Source of the DNA: Stemphylium vesicarium
Taxonomy: Eukaryota > Ascomycota > Dothideomycetes > Pleosporales > Pleosporaceae
NCBI GenBank assembly: GCA_004380135.1
Contig: QXCR01000238.1
Location: 1-32,325 of the forward strand
Reading direction: 5' to 3'
DNA length: 32,325 bases
This document shows, in pieces, positions 20,331-31,784 of the stretch; position 1 is the first letter of the stretch, and each line of letters begins with the position of its first letter. The notes below the pieces were generated by a model. That model ran no database searches, had not been told where the DNA came from, and was given only the letters and a program-made list of their open reading frames with translations. Made by a program: the position numbers and the translations under genes.

Positions 20331-21367
20331 TTACATGCCCTTGTTCTTCCCCGTAATCCCCGACCCATGCAACTTCCCCATCGTCCCCCGGAAATCCTAG
20401 TCCACGTTAGCTTTCTCTCTCCATTCCATACATCCCTCTCTCTCTTTGCAGAACGAGCGAACTCACCGGCAGCGCAGCAACAGCGCAAACCACATTCCCC
20501 ATGACAAACACCAACCCCGATACCATCGCCTGTGTAACAAACAACCTTCCACGCTTCCGCCACTCATACTCATCCCTTGGAATAGTGCCATACATCCGAA
20601 CCACCGTACTCGGCACCGCAAGAACGCTCTGCAACACACCCCTCGCCCCAGCCACCAGACGCAGAAACCCAGGACTATACCCACCATCTCCATCTCTACG
20701 CCGCGGCGCCTGAAGAACCCGGCATGGCACCCCGACGTCGACATGCACCCCCAACCCACGAACCACGCACAAAACCCCCCCAGCGACGAGGACCAGCAGC
20801 GGAGCGTGAAATCGTAGCGCAGCATCGCAGTCTAACCCACGTTCAACCAGCCTGTCACACTGGAGCTGCGCATTACCGTCAAGGGTGAAGGTGAAGGTAG
20901 ATGCTAGGATGCGTGCTGCACGCGTAATTGTGGCGCTGGTTACGTGAGTTAGCCCGAGATAGAGGGAGATGTGGAATACTGCTTTTGTGTAGACGGTGCC
21001 TAGGGCGTGACTGCGTGTACGGGCGAGGTGGGATAGGGGGCCGTATGGGGCGTATGGGATTTGGGCTGTTTCTAGAGCACCGCTGCTGCTGTTGAGGAGG
21101 GTGTAGGTGTGAGTTTGGCGTGTGAGGCGGCGCGAACCCGCCCAGATGCGGAGGGTGTCGTGGGCGGTAGAGAGGAAGGCGATGAAGAGGAGGGAGAGGA
21201 GGGTGGTGTTTATTGTTGAGGTTAGGGTGAGGGTGGTGTAGAGGATGGGGTCTGTTGATGGGGGTTCAGTTTGAGGGTAGGGGACGGGAGGGATAGGGAA
21301 AAGGATGCTTACGTGCTTCCCAGAGTTCGGCCCAGACTGTACGTATGGGCATGTCGGGTTGTGGCAT
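20331..21367 (-). CDS. Unrecognised multi-pass membrane protein
   Basis: Three exons on the minus strand, 21367-21313, 21251-20467 and 20396-20331, encode 301 aa. Both introns keep phase; the last has GCTAACG ahead of its acceptor. I do not recognise a family. Hydrophobic stretches at about 22-45, 107-127, 168-187 and 259-279 suggest four TM helices. The first loop has a T-L-R-I-W-A-G-S-R-R segment, the fourth helix is preceded by a basic R-K-R-G-R patch, and the short last exon gives a Gly/Lys-rich tail ending G-K-N-K-G-M. Base use is skewed, with the + strand unusually C/A-rich at 20480-20800 and G-rich beyond. The start lies only 183 bases downstream of the DHFR stop, in tandem. A longer in-frame open stretch runs upstream, but the spliced short first exon gives a better N-terminus. 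Confidence 0.65.
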
Positions 21368-21550
21368 TTTGGGTTTGGGGGGGTTGGGGCGTAAAGTGAG
21401 TGGGGGGAGTTGAGGATTGGGTTGGTCAATGAAAAAAAGAAAATGGAAGATTCCTTTAAAGGTGAAGGTGAGAGCGCATTCCTTCGCTCGTTTGCCTTTT
21501 TCAAACACTTCACTGCTGCCCCCAAACCAAACCAAACTCCACCTCCTCTT

Positions 21551-22273
21551 TCACTCACGCTCATACATGTGAAACTGGAATCTAACCCCCTGCTCCTCAA
21601 TCCCATCATCCGCCACCTCTTCCCCCGTAAACTCCTCCAGTGCCTCTTTCCCAGCCTTCTTCCACACCGCCGCCTCCTCCAAATTCACAGAAAAGAAGGT
21701 GTCGCACTCAAACTCCTTTTGAATCTTCGTAAGCAGCACGCGCTTTGTCTGCGGCAGTTCAAGCGCAGTCCTGTATATGCTCGCGCCTCCAATGACAAAA
21801 ATCTTATCCAGCTCGAGATTCTGGCTAGGCCATGTGCTCTTGTCCGGGCGTTGGAGCTGCATGATGGCGTCCATGATTCCAGAGCATACCATTGGTCCTT
21901 CTACGTCTGTTTTCTTCTTGTCTAGCTTGCTGGTGAAGTCTTCGGAGCTGGATGTGATGACAATGTTTAGGCGGTCTTTTAGCGGCCGGAATTTGGGTGG
22001 TATGCTCTCCCATGTCTTGCGGCCCATGAGTACGGCGTTGATCTTCATACTCCCATCGGTCGAGACAGAGGGCATAGTGCGCTTTGTTACTCGTGCGAAG
22101 AAACCCATTTCCTTTTTTAGTTGCGGCCAGGGCAGGACTCCATCTTTTCCTATGCCAAGGCTTGGGGTGGCGGCGAGGATTAAAGTGAGTGTGGGTGGTT
22201 TGGGTGGCATGGCTGAGTTTTCGTTTGATGTCGTCGTCGGATCCGCGTGGTTTGAAGGCTGTGAGTTGGACAT
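21551..22273 (-). CDS. dfr1: Dihydrofolate reductase
   Basis: A single exon encodes 240 aa, typical of fungal DHFR. The enzyme reduces dihydrofolate to tetrahydrofolate with NADPH, feeding thymidylate, purine and one-carbon metabolism. Visible motifs are I-L-A-A-T-P-S-L-G-I-G-K-D-G-V-L-P-W (about 32-49), the catalytic acidic residue Glu55 (L-K-K-E-M), M-G-R-K-T-W-E-S-I-P (83-92) in the cofactor site, and the nucleotide-binding V-I-G-G-A-S-I-Y. The C-terminus H-M-Y-E-R matches fungal enzymes. The first ATG gives a 21-residue polar leader; Met22 (M-P-P-K-P-P) just before the first strand is a plausible alternative start. Confidence 0.93.
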   Translation of the reverse strand: MSNSQPSNHADPTTTSNENSAMPPKPPTLTLILAATPSLGIGKDGVLPWPQLKKEMGFFARVTKRTMPSVSTDGSMKINAVLMGRKTWESIPPKFRPLKDRLNIVITSSSEDFTSKLDKKKTDVEGPMVCSGIMDAIMQLQRPDKSTWPSQNLELDKIFVIGGASIYRTALELPQTKRVLLTKIQKEFECDTFFSVNLEEAAVWKKAGKEALEEFTGEEVADDGIEEQGVRFQFHMYERE

Positions 22274-22912
22274 TGCGTTGCGTCTCCAGCAGCAGAGAGA
22301 CCCTGAGATGCTGATAGAATCGAGACGTAAGGCTGAGACAAAGCAGGTGGAAGACGCCGAAGTGGGTTATCGCATTAGTGTAAGAGGCATGCGGGGCCAA
22401 ACACGCTAAAGTGACGCGAAGGAACGTGATGTCCAAGACCGGTCTTGTCTACCAACACCCCGACTGAAATTTCACGGAATATCAACAAAATCACGTCAAT
22501 GACTTGGATACGAGTTGACATTCCCGTACGAAGACTCTGAGGTATAGTACACAGGCCAGATGCCCTTGATCATGCACCGAAAATCCAACACCCAAACGCA
22601 CGGTGATAATCCGACACGCAGCGCATCATCCCATCATGCCCAGTCCCAACCCGTTCCGCTCGCCGAAATGGTGAAGATACTGAACGCCTAGACAATTACA
22701 CCTTCGCAATGCCGCTACCCGATGAAAAACATTTGCATGAAGAAGCAAAAATCCCGTATAACCCATTTCATACAACGTCGTCTGTCTCCCCGAGTTTCCA
22801 AATGGGTATCTTTTGTTGCAGTTTAAAAGCGCGCTGCGCAGCAGGAGATGCGGAATCCCTACACACATCCTGCTTCTCGTCTTCTTGCTAGTGGCAGAGG
22901 GGGCATGCGATA
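22274..22912. other. Intergenic region, no gene recognised
   Basis: About 640 bases between the DHFR start and the Psy2 stop, both on the minus strand. This holds the DHFR promoter and the Psy2 3' flank. No gene, RNA or repeat was recognised. Confidence 0.6.
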
Positions 22913-25774
22913 CTATTCGTTTTCGCCACCCTCCCCACTACTCTTTAGTGGAATAGACAATGATATCTTCTTGGGAGCTCCACCATCTTTACTGGAGTTC
23001 ACGCTAGGTGACTTCCTGCGCAAGTTCCGCAGACTTCCAGAACTTGCATTGCTACTTGTCGAGGCGCGGCGCTTTGGACCCGCAGATGTAGATATGCTTG
23101 CAAGAAGCTCATCCTCCTCATCTTCCTCTCGGCGACGCTTTTCCGATATACGCTCCGGCGTAGAGCTTGCGGAAGTCGAGCTTGGTGATGTCGTAGACTC
23201 TTCCAGAGTTTGCGTTGCTGTCGACATTTTGTGGGCAGAGGCTGGCAATTGGGTGGCCAGGTCATCCATATCTGCATCATCTGCATCGTCATCCGGATAA
23301 TTGACAAGAGGTCGAACTGGCGATGCTCCGTTGATACCGAGTTTGCCAGTCGATGTAAGCTGCTCATCCTCATCGTCCGATGTGTTAAAGTAGGCCTCCT
23401 CATCAGCGTCCATGTCCTTAAGGCCCTGACCCCATTTGCCGCCGTTGACGTTTGCGGCATGTCGTGCAGGTGTGTCGCTGTCCACACTGGTAAACGAATT
23501 ATCGAGCTCTTGGGTTGTGACCGGCTCATGGTTTTGGTCGTATTTCAGTATCAGGTTTTGGAAGGTGTCGACATAGGTGATGGACTGTAGCCTCTCCCTG
23601 TACGTTTCAACCAAGTGCTGGACAATCATCTTGATATTCTCTCGCCGGATGAATTCAAACAGCTCCAAACAAGCCGAGTTGAGCAGGTTGTCGCGGGGCA
23701 TCGTGTCGAACAATATCTGCAGAATTGGTTCAAAGAGTTCGTGCTGAATGATCTGGCGATTGTGTGTCTCGTCGTGGAAGCCGAGAACAGTGCGGAAATA
23801 CTTGAGTGCGGTAAGTTTCAGGTGTTTCTCTGGGCAGCTCATGAGTTGAGCCACTCGCATCGCCAGGCCTTCAGAAAGGATAAAGTATTTGCTGCGGAAA
23901 GAGTGCTGGCGGATGAAGAAGCACAGGACTTCTACGAGGTGAGCGTATAGGGATACTTCTTGCATCGACACATCATCCGCTGTTGAACGTTAGCTCTGGT
24001 TATATTAAGATGACCTGTAGACTTACTGGACTCTCGGCCTTCGAGATCCTTGAGAGGCTGGAAGAGCTTCCGGGCGGATTCGTCGTAGAAGTTCTGGATG
24101 AAAGAGTCTGTCTGAGGGATGGACGGCAGTTGACCCCTCATCTTTGCGAGGAAATCGCTATTGGTTCGCCCCAGGGCTTCTATTGATGCCGAGTTTGCAT
24201 TGGGATCCAGCAAGATCTTGATAGCATCGGCCATCTGCGCCTTGACCCCCAAGTCCACTTCAATGAGAAGCAGTTCGATGAGGGTGTCAGTGAGCGGCTT
24301 GGACTTTTCCTGAATGGCCTTGAAAATGTAGCTTCGGACCATGAGCGCATCGTGATCGATCAAAGACACGAGTATGTCTGTTCCAGCTACCCGGACCGAG
24401 GCATCTTGATGTTTGAGGGCGAATTGAATGACTTCCAGTAGACCGCTGCTTATGAAGTTCTGGTATAGTTGGGCCCTGACGTTTGCCTGCAGGCTCTTGG
24501 CTATTGCGCAACATTGCTGAATAAAGAGCACAGCGTCCTTCTTTCGTGACAGGTTTTGCTCTTTGGACGAGAATATGCCAAAGAGTTCTTTCAGAAACGG
24601 GCCGTTGGCTTGAAGATGTTGAACAATATCGACTTGGTGGAAGAATATGAGCGAGTTGAGGACACTGAATGTGGGGTCGTCGAGAATGCGCGCGAGAACA
24701 ACGTCCTTGAGATACTGGAGGCGGTATGTGTAGTGGATCTTCCGTTTTATGTTATCGTCCTCGATCTTCACAACTTCCTTAAATTTGGACTCATCGTCGA
24801 GGTACTGTCGATGGTTGGCTTTGTGCAGGGGAAAGTCTGGGTCGTCTGTGTAATGTCAGCAAAGCCACGTGCGAGTCGCGTGGGCCAGGGCTTACATTCT
24901 AGCGCCCCAACGACACCCAGAACCACAGGGTCTGTCACGACATATTCGATGATGGCGGTATCGTTGAGAAGGATGAGCATCTTCATGATGCTGCATAGCC
25001 GGTGAAGATCGGATACGCTTTCGAGGTCTTCGGCCATGTCCACCAGAGGAATGAGTTTCGGTATGTAGTCTTGGGCAAGTATGAACTTGGCGAGGGCTTC
25101 TCGGCCTCCTGGCGTGGAGTTTGCAGCGCGCATGTGGTTCTCGATCTCGTGGAGGTTGCCAAGATCTGGACTTGGGAGCAGTATGGGACTAATGTGGTCG
25201 ATGTCGTCTGAGAGACCATCGTCTGTGTCAGCATTAGCTTGCCTGGAGCTATGCGAATGGAGTGGACGTACCCTGAGCTAGTGCCTGCAGCCGCGATTGC
25301 ACCTCGTTGACAAAGTCCCATATGCTGGCACAGCCCTCTGGCTCCTGGAAGCTGAGGGCCATGTCGGTGCCGTTTTGCTCGGTCCATACGATGAGCGTGT
25401 CTGCGCGCTGTTAGCAGCCGTCTGGAGTTCCGATGTCGCATGACGCGCGCGCGCATACCCTGCTGTTTCTGGTAGCCATCATCTTTGGAGATGCGGGTTT
25501 CGAGAAGCTGTCGCGACTGGTCGTCCTCGGAAAGAACTACGATCCTCGCTTCTTCCTGCTGCAGTCACACAGGTTAGCGTACAAGACTCTGGACGCTGTT
25601 GCAGCCGCAATGGCGCAAAATCTGCGCCAGCGGGCTGCAGTGCCGGGGAAGACGTACGTTGGCTACTACGCCCTTGCAGAAACCGGTGCCGCGATCGAAC
25701 CAGTCATTGTTCTTGAGCTCGTAGACTTTGACGCGCTTTCGTTCGCTCGCAGGTGGCGGAGCGACGTTTGCCAT
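22913..25774 (-). CDS. psy2: Protein phosphatase 4 regulatory subunit 3 (SMEK/Psy2)
   Basis: Six exons on the minus strand, 25774-25658, 25558-25459, 25400-25272, 25222-24896, 24842-24027 and 23979-22913, encode 851 aa, close to the 858 of yeast Psy2. An N-terminal EVH1/PH-like domain (about 12-110) starts K-R-V-K-V-Y-E-L-K-N-N-D-W-F-D-R-G-T-G and includes T-L-I-V-W-T-E-Q-N-G-T-D-M-A-L-S-F-Q-E. The SMEK domain follows with Y-D-P-D-F-P-L-H-K-A-N-H-R-Q-Y-L (from 225), then ARM/HEAT-like helices with D-D-V-S-M-Q-E at the exon 5-6 junction. The C-terminal 200 residues are acidic and disordered, with a K-R-R-R-E-E-D-E-E-D-E patch that may act in nuclear targeting. As the PP4 targeting subunit it directs Pph3-type phosphatase to substrates in DNA-damage recovery, for example dephosphorylation of gamma-H2A and Rad53. 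Exon 2 has a tandem CAGCAG acceptor. Confidence 0.95.
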
Positions 25775-27885
25775 AACCGGCGTGGGCGTGTCTGAGTCTC
25801 CGGCTAGGGCAGGCTACCCTCCGGAGCGAGGCGCGCGGTCGCGATCGTTTGCGCAGTGTGTCGCGGATAATTGGCGGTGGATGTGGCGAGCGTCGGGGAT
25901 GGAGGGTGATGATGGGGCGGCTGGGTGTCGTGCTGGCGGATGACGATTAGGAGGCTAGGCAGCGCTTGCGGGCTGTCGCAGTGTCGGTGACGCGACAAAA
26001 GACGACACGATAACCGAGTCCCCTGCGCGCGCTGCAGTGAATCGAGACTCGCGATGGGCGGCGTGACGGGAAGGGTGATCAGCCTCGGATACTTTTGCAG
26101 TCGCGTCGTGGGTCGCAAAGTCGAAGCGGGAGAGCACAGGGCCAGGCTTGGGCACAGTGCATGCACTAAGATAAGAGCCTAGACCAGTGTGGCGGCAGAA
26201 GAGCCTCAACACCACGCTGAACCCTGGGGATAGGCGGCGATGGATGTGTGCGTGCGGATGCGCGATCTAAGAGATGCTGCGGGGTAGGTTCATGCACTTG
26301 GCCGGGTAGCTTCCAAGGTATGCGTATGCGTCCCAGAGAGTGTGTGAATGAGTGCAGCTCTCGCCTCGTATGACGGCAGCCGCCAGATACGCCCTCGCCT
26401 CACTGACGCAATCATCTTGGCGGTGTCCGGGGCTGCTCAACACCATGCAAGCGTGCGACAAAGTAAAGATGATGCTTCGGTCGGACAGCCTCAGGACATG
26501 TTGACATTGCAGAGTCGTGATGGCTGTTCTGCTCAACGCCTGTCATATGTGAGACTGGGTGTTTCCCTGACGTCCCACCCAATTCCGTGCTCCTGCATCC
26601 ATCCAATCTGGCTTTTCGCATTTGATATCGACATATGTACACATGGAAATCGAATATTGGAAGTCGCGAATGTAATGTTGCCGTAAGAACGTGAACCGAC
26701 CAAGGGCTGCACGAAGTCTGACTCGAAGCACGTGAGCGGCCTTCTTTAGCAGACGTGAGATTATGTATTTGTCTGCTGCCGCATTTCATACTCCCGTGGG
26801 CGCTACCCCCATCATTTGAATTGTGTAGGTAGCTCCTATCTGAACAAACGCACATGGGGATATGCCGCCGAAGCCATCTGAACGTGGAAAGGGCCATCGC
26901 GATACCCACAGTAACTAAGGCTACCAAGTCCACCTCAACAGGGTCATCCCAGCGCCGTCTACTTCCGCTCCTGATTCCAATATATGTCGGGAGACGTGGA
27001 TAGACACCATTGAAAATCACAGACCGAGGTCCCTTTGCCGCAATACCATGGCTTCCCCGCTAGGCCCTCACGGACGAGCATCGGGGCTCTCAGACCCAAG
27101 CGCACTCAGACGGCCCGCCATGCATTCCTGCGTGCTGCAGTGCAGGCCAAGATGCGTAGACTTTCAGGCAGACGGCGAGCATGTTTGGCGAGCTGAAAAC
27201 TTACGCTCGCAGAACATGCATGCTGCCAAAGCACGCGCCTCCTGACTGCTCACCCTGTCCTACCCCGGACCGCGACCACGAAACTATCAAAACAAGCATG
27301 CGTCATGGAATCGACCGTTGTTGCGCGAGCTGTCATCATGGTGACGCTCCCGAAGAACCAGTGCCTAGTCGCAAGCAACTTCATATACCTCCAAATCATC
27401 AGGCTACTAACTATAGACGCGGTACAGTTTTGATACACCGGCATAAGTCTAACACTAGCGACCTGTGTTTGGGGACGACTGCGCGGGAGACCAATCACCA
27501 CCTCTCAGACGTCGCGCCACACTCCGCGCCCATTTCCGCATTCGTTCTCGCAGGGCTCCGTCTGGGGCCAGACTCAGACTCCTCGTATACGGAGCTGAGC
27601 TGTGTTGGCGGCCGCTAAGCGACATTGAACTGTTATCAACGCTCGCTAACTTCATCTAGTTTCACCAGCTGCGCTTCCAAGATCGGAGCCCTGTCTGAAG
27701 CGCTAGAAGCAACGGCGCATTGACAGAAACCCAGTTTCCCACGCTACGGAAGTGCCTCCCGCCCGTCTGTTGGGACGCAATTATCCATTATAGATTACGA
27801 CGGCCGCTCTCTGGGGTGGCCTTTTGCAAGTCAATCTGAACCTGATCCATAAACGCCTATACCGTAAATCTCTCCAACACCCATA
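25775..27885. other. Intergenic region, no gene recognised
   Basis: About 2.1 kb between the divergent starts of Psy2 and an unrecognised gene. Open frames of up to about 200 codons occur on both strands and overlap one another (for example minus strand 26412-27020). They lack family motifs and have shuffled, Ser/Arg-rich composition. No tRNA, 5S rRNA or transposon terminal repeat was seen. Confidence 0.55.
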
Positions 27886-28848
27886 ATGTCGAATTCGTTC
27901 AGCCAGAAAAACGCACAAGATATTCTCACCACATCCCAACCCACTGCTACAGCCATTGAATCTGCGAGGCCAACCTCTGCGCCCATTACAAACTTTTCTA
28001 AGCCCATTCAGTTCGAGCGTCCACCATCCGCAAACCGAAATTCAGTCGGCGCCCAAGAGTTACAGGCTAGAATCAAAGCTGCAAGAAGGACCAGGACCGC
28101 CGTCCAACCACTGCCGGAAGAAGTGCGACGCAAACTCGACCGCTCCTCCAACCTCATACACCCAGCACTACGCGTCAGGAGCGGAGTTCAACCAAATGTT
28201 AATCGTGCTCTTGGCCACAAATGTAAGACGCACGGGGAACTCTCCATAGATGCTGTTATCAGACGCTTGTCAATTGATACCAATGGGCAAATCGTTGGAA
28301 AAGGTAGCCGTCTGCCGGTGTCAGGCGACAAACCTCCAGTGCCTGCATTGCCAGCGTATCCACCTCCTGCGACCAGTCGTCCGCGAGTCTATCAGACGGC
28401 AAGCAGCAGATCATCCATGACAAAACGACGAAGTCCGCTCTCAAATGTGTCATGTCCGGACGGTACGTAGAGTACATCTCTGCTCAGATCAGATCTAATT
28501 GTCAACCATAGACTCAGTAGAAGCCTCACCTGAAACATCCAGGCGCACCTCCACCTCGGCCTCTTCTCGTACGTACATCGCATTATCGGCAAATTTCAAT
28601 GCTTATGCAGAATAGGGACCTCCAAATCCGACGAAATTAAGGAAACAGACAACGAGGACGAGCACGAAATGATTCGAGTCATTAGTTCGCAAACCCACAA
28701 GCCTGATCACGGCAAGCGGGAAAGCGAGACTGTACCCCAGTCCACATCTTCTTCGTCACGTACGACCTCACGCTCGATATCTCCAAGAGCCAAGAGTCGC
28801 GGCCCATGGCACACATTTTCACGACGCAGCATACTTTGCTCCGTTTGA
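27886..28848 (+). CDS. Unrecognised disordered basic protein
   Basis: The best model has exons 27886-28462, 28512-28568 and 28616-28848, giving 288 aa. Both introns are short (49 and 47 bp) with GTACGT donors and keep phase. The first exon alone reads 192 codons. Composition is Ser/Thr/Pro/Arg-rich and low in hydrophobics, so the protein is probably mostly disordered. A possible helix lies at about 55-90 (A-Q-E-L-Q-A-R-I-K-A-A-R-R-T-R and E-E-V-R-R-K-L-D-R). A proline cluster lies at about 147-165, and the end has R-S-I-S-P-R-A-K-S-R-G, resembling phosphorylation sites. I recognise no family. The second intron's acceptor is the weakest part, since a nearer AG would create a stop. Without splicing the protein would end at residue 194. 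Confidence 0.5.
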
Positions 28849-30323
28849 CGACTACACTATTTACACGACCGATTAGCGATACCTATATGAGGACGAACCC
28901 CGACCACACTTCCATTTTATTGTACATTCTAATCATTCAGCGTTTGCGACACTTTCGATTTTTCACGAGACAGTTTCGCTTTTGCGTTATGACTTTGCAG
29001 GACTAGAGCGTTTACAAGGATACAACTGGCGCAGGAGTTTGGGCGTCTTTTGCAAGTGTTTCAGCATATGACCGCACTGAATGTTTTCCTTATCGCAAAT
29101 ATTTACGATTAGCTAGCTATCAAGCGACAGCAATCAACAATGTGTTGTTATGCAATTTGCATTATCTCACTCACGCTATTAGTGTTGACATAAGCACTTG
29201 ACAACTCCTTGCAGCTGAAAGCGCACCGTGTCACTGCAGATCCACAGTTCTCGAAGCAATTCCTGTCCGACCTATGCAAGCCACAAAGCCACGGACGGGA
29301 CGCCTTCCGAACCCGGCCAGCAATATAGCACGCTGCAGTAGTCGGTGCTGTGTTGACCCTGTAACAGGAAAATCGAGACTGGAGCCGTCTCAAACAGGCT
29401 AGCAGACAGTGGTAGCGGCGAGATAAGGTGCGGCGTTCCCGGGTCCACAGCTCGGCCAGCCAGCCATTCACATGGAAACGTGCCTTGGGCATGCAGGGTC
29501 ACTATCTGCGATGGATTGGGTGGGCCTGGCATGCGATAGAGTATCAGAGGAAAACAACGGCAGATGCTAAAAATGCCGACGACGGTGTACAGAACTACGA
29601 TGGGAACGAAGAAGCAAACAAAAACGTCCCTGTTGCCTTGGTCGAGCGGGCGTAATGTGGAACTGGTACGGGTTCCTGACGATCAGCCGAAGTAAGGATG
29701 GCGTCGATCAGAACACGCGAACCGCTGAGTCTCCGCGCAACGTCCGAACCGAACCTCCCCTTCCGCGGACACTCGACTCGCCAAAAGACGTCGTCCACGT
29801 CACTCCGACAGACAAACTCTCACCCAAGTCGCCATGTTCGGAGTCCGGATAGTTGCCCCTAAAACGGACCAGCAAAAAAACTGGTAGCTGGGACGCGTAG
29901 ATCATGGCGCCATGCTTTCCAACCGACCCCAGGGATCCACAGCACCATCGGCGGGGATAAATGGATAAAATAATTCGGTCCCAGATTCGCGACATACCAA
30001 GACCCCTGGAAGACGTCATGCCAGGGGAAAAAGTCAATAGCGCGACGCAAAACCCAGGCCTTGGGCAGGTCTTCATCTCCCAAGACCTGGTGTTTGGGAT
30101 TAATCTCATCCCAGCCATGGCATACGCGTTGATGCGAATGCGAAAGCTCCGTGCTATTATAGCGACCTCACGTGAAAAAAATGGAAATCTTCATGCTTGT
30201 GAGGGAGAACGCGACTGCACGGGCCATGTTCAACCTATCGATAAGATCATGACCGCGGAAGCTGGAGCTCAGTCGCGACATTCGGCAACTCATCCCACAT
30301 CCTCATTACGCCCAACGCCACCA
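28849..30323. other. Intergenic region, no gene recognised
   Basis: About 1.5 kb upstream of the Mediator gene. The first 250 bases are AT-richer, as for a 3' flank. A minus-strand open frame without ATG (about 30160-29859) reads a Trp- and aromatic-rich peptide, but I see no family match or splice partners. Confidence 0.5.
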
Positions 30324-31034
30324 TGAATCAGTCAGAGCGTACAAAGGAAGCGCTTCTCGGTACGTCACACCCTGGGTCGTCCTCGGTTGAGCGGCAGCAG
30401 TAGTGCTGTAGCAACGCGACTCTGAACAAGAAAGAAGCCCTTCTACTTGGTGGTTACCTTTCGGCAAGCGTCTTTGCTGACCCATACGACAGCCAAGACA
30501 GAGGCACTATGTACATCCATTGTCGACAATAGAAAAGACGACCCATGGGGCGGCGACGGCTACCTCTCCACCATCCTCCGCACCGTCAAAATGCACGAAG
30601 CAAACGACTACTCCTCCATCGATAGCAAGACTACATACGAGCCTGTACTGGACTACGCGACGTCTGCGCAAAAGGAATTAGTCATCAAGGAGCAGAGCGC
30701 TGCTTTGGTATGTTAGACAAGGGCTAGGCTTATGCTAGGCGCTCGCTATGTGGGCAAGCTGTGGCAGATTTGCTGTGGCAGTGCTGTGCTGACGCTCTAC
30801 TCATAGATCAAGACTGCTCAGGATATCTCAACCCTCATTCGCGACTTGCAGGAGCTCTGGCTCTTTGGTGGCCTCGATACGCTTGCGGACCCGGCGGATG
30901 AAGAGGCGAATCGGACAAAGGCGAGAGCGGTTGCGGAAATGATGGAGGCGTTAGCGAAGCAGGGGCCGGGTGAGGCACGAGAGAGTGGGACGGGCGTGGC
31001 GAAGAAGGAGGAGAAAAATGGGGGCGGGGTTTGA
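30324..31034 (+). CDS. med22: Mediator of RNA polymerase II transcription subunit 22
   Basis: Exons 30324-30360, 30493-30707 and 30807-31034 encode 159 aa. Med22 is a small helical subunit of the Mediator head module, which links activators to RNA polymerase II. The start M-N-Q-S-E-R-T-K-E-A-L-L resembles the opening helix of the family. The strongest match is the second helical part, S-A-A-L-I-K-T-A-Q-D-I-S-T-L-I-R-D-L-Q-E-L-W-L-F-G (about 82-105), with L-W-L-F-G typical of fungal Med22. The last 50 residues are a charged tail. The first intron is long for this window (132 bp), and two acceptors 8 bases apart would both be legal in phase only if the first is used as given or the second drops codons; the exact junction between L12 and the next helix is uncertain. 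Introns end with a TGCTGAC-type branch site. Confidence 0.75.
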
Positions 31035-31784
31035 AGGGTTGAGGTTGCTCAAACCAACCCAGGACAAGCAGCTGTTGGGGGTCAACAGTTAGCACTTGAT
31101 ATACCCAAGGAGATGCTTCTCCGTAGCCAGAACACCCAAGATCACCAAGGTTGGCGATTTTCTTCTGGAAGTCTGTGAGACTCAACTACCGGTGCTGTCA
31201 TGGCTTGTCGATATGCGAATGCTGGACCGCCGCCCATCAACTGGACGGCTGGCTCGCGAGAAAAGGATTCCGCCCACGTCGATATTCGACGATGATTTAT
31301 GGAGAAGGAACATACGCCAGACTCTGTGTCAATTGGTAGCCGAGAATGCCTTGTCGAATCAAGAACCGACAGGTGAGGTAGTCCAACACGTACTAGCTCA
31401 ACTAAGTCCACCACCCTACAAGCACGTCTCCGCCATCGTTCTTAGCTCTTCTTGTTCCAATTTACACTCTTTGTATCGTTCTCGCCATTTTCCATCTTTT
31501 CAGCCCTTGCAATCCATTTCGCCCTTTTCACTACCGCCCCTAATCTATTCTGAGACACTATCATTGGCGTTGCTCTTGCCGCCAGCGCACAGACCCTGCC
31601 CAAGGCATCACAGCCCATCTCCAGTCTTCGAGGCTGTGAACTTTGCATACAAGGTCGAGAAGAAGAAAAGAAAAAAAAATCAGCTTTATAGAGTTCGTAT
31701 AAGACTTCATTCCTGCATTTTTCTTTAGTGCTTGTATCTTTTTACAGGACTAAGTACCACTCTCGACCACACTCTTCGGTCTCG
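31035..31784. other. Intergenic region and probable leader of the kinase gene
   Basis: 750 bases between Med22 and the kinase-like start. The second half is pyrimidine-rich with an A-rich run near 31665-31680. A plus-strand open frame covers much of it, but it begins without ATG and has no recognisable motif. Confidence 0.5.

Noticed and set aside
20407..21609. A single 400-codon minus-strand frame instead of a spliced membrane protein
   Set aside because: The frame runs into the DHFR 3' end and has a low-complexity N-terminus. A short first exon starting at 21367, plus a GTAAGC donor and CAACAG acceptor, gives a cleaner protein, and a third exon gives a better C-terminus.
26412..27020. 202-codon minus-strand frame between psy2 and the disordered-protein gene
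   Set aside because: No family motif, Ser/Arg/His-rich random-looking composition, and overlapping frames on the other strand.
29859..30160. Minus-strand open frame with a Trp-rich, protein-like reading
   Set aside because: It has no ATG at its start, no matching exons around it and no family resemblance. Trp richness may come from CCA-rich DNA. It is kept only as a weak possibility.
31096..31728. 210-codon plus-strand frame before the kinase-like exon
   Set aside because: It begins without ATG, becomes low-complexity, and covers the probable promoter and leader of the next gene.
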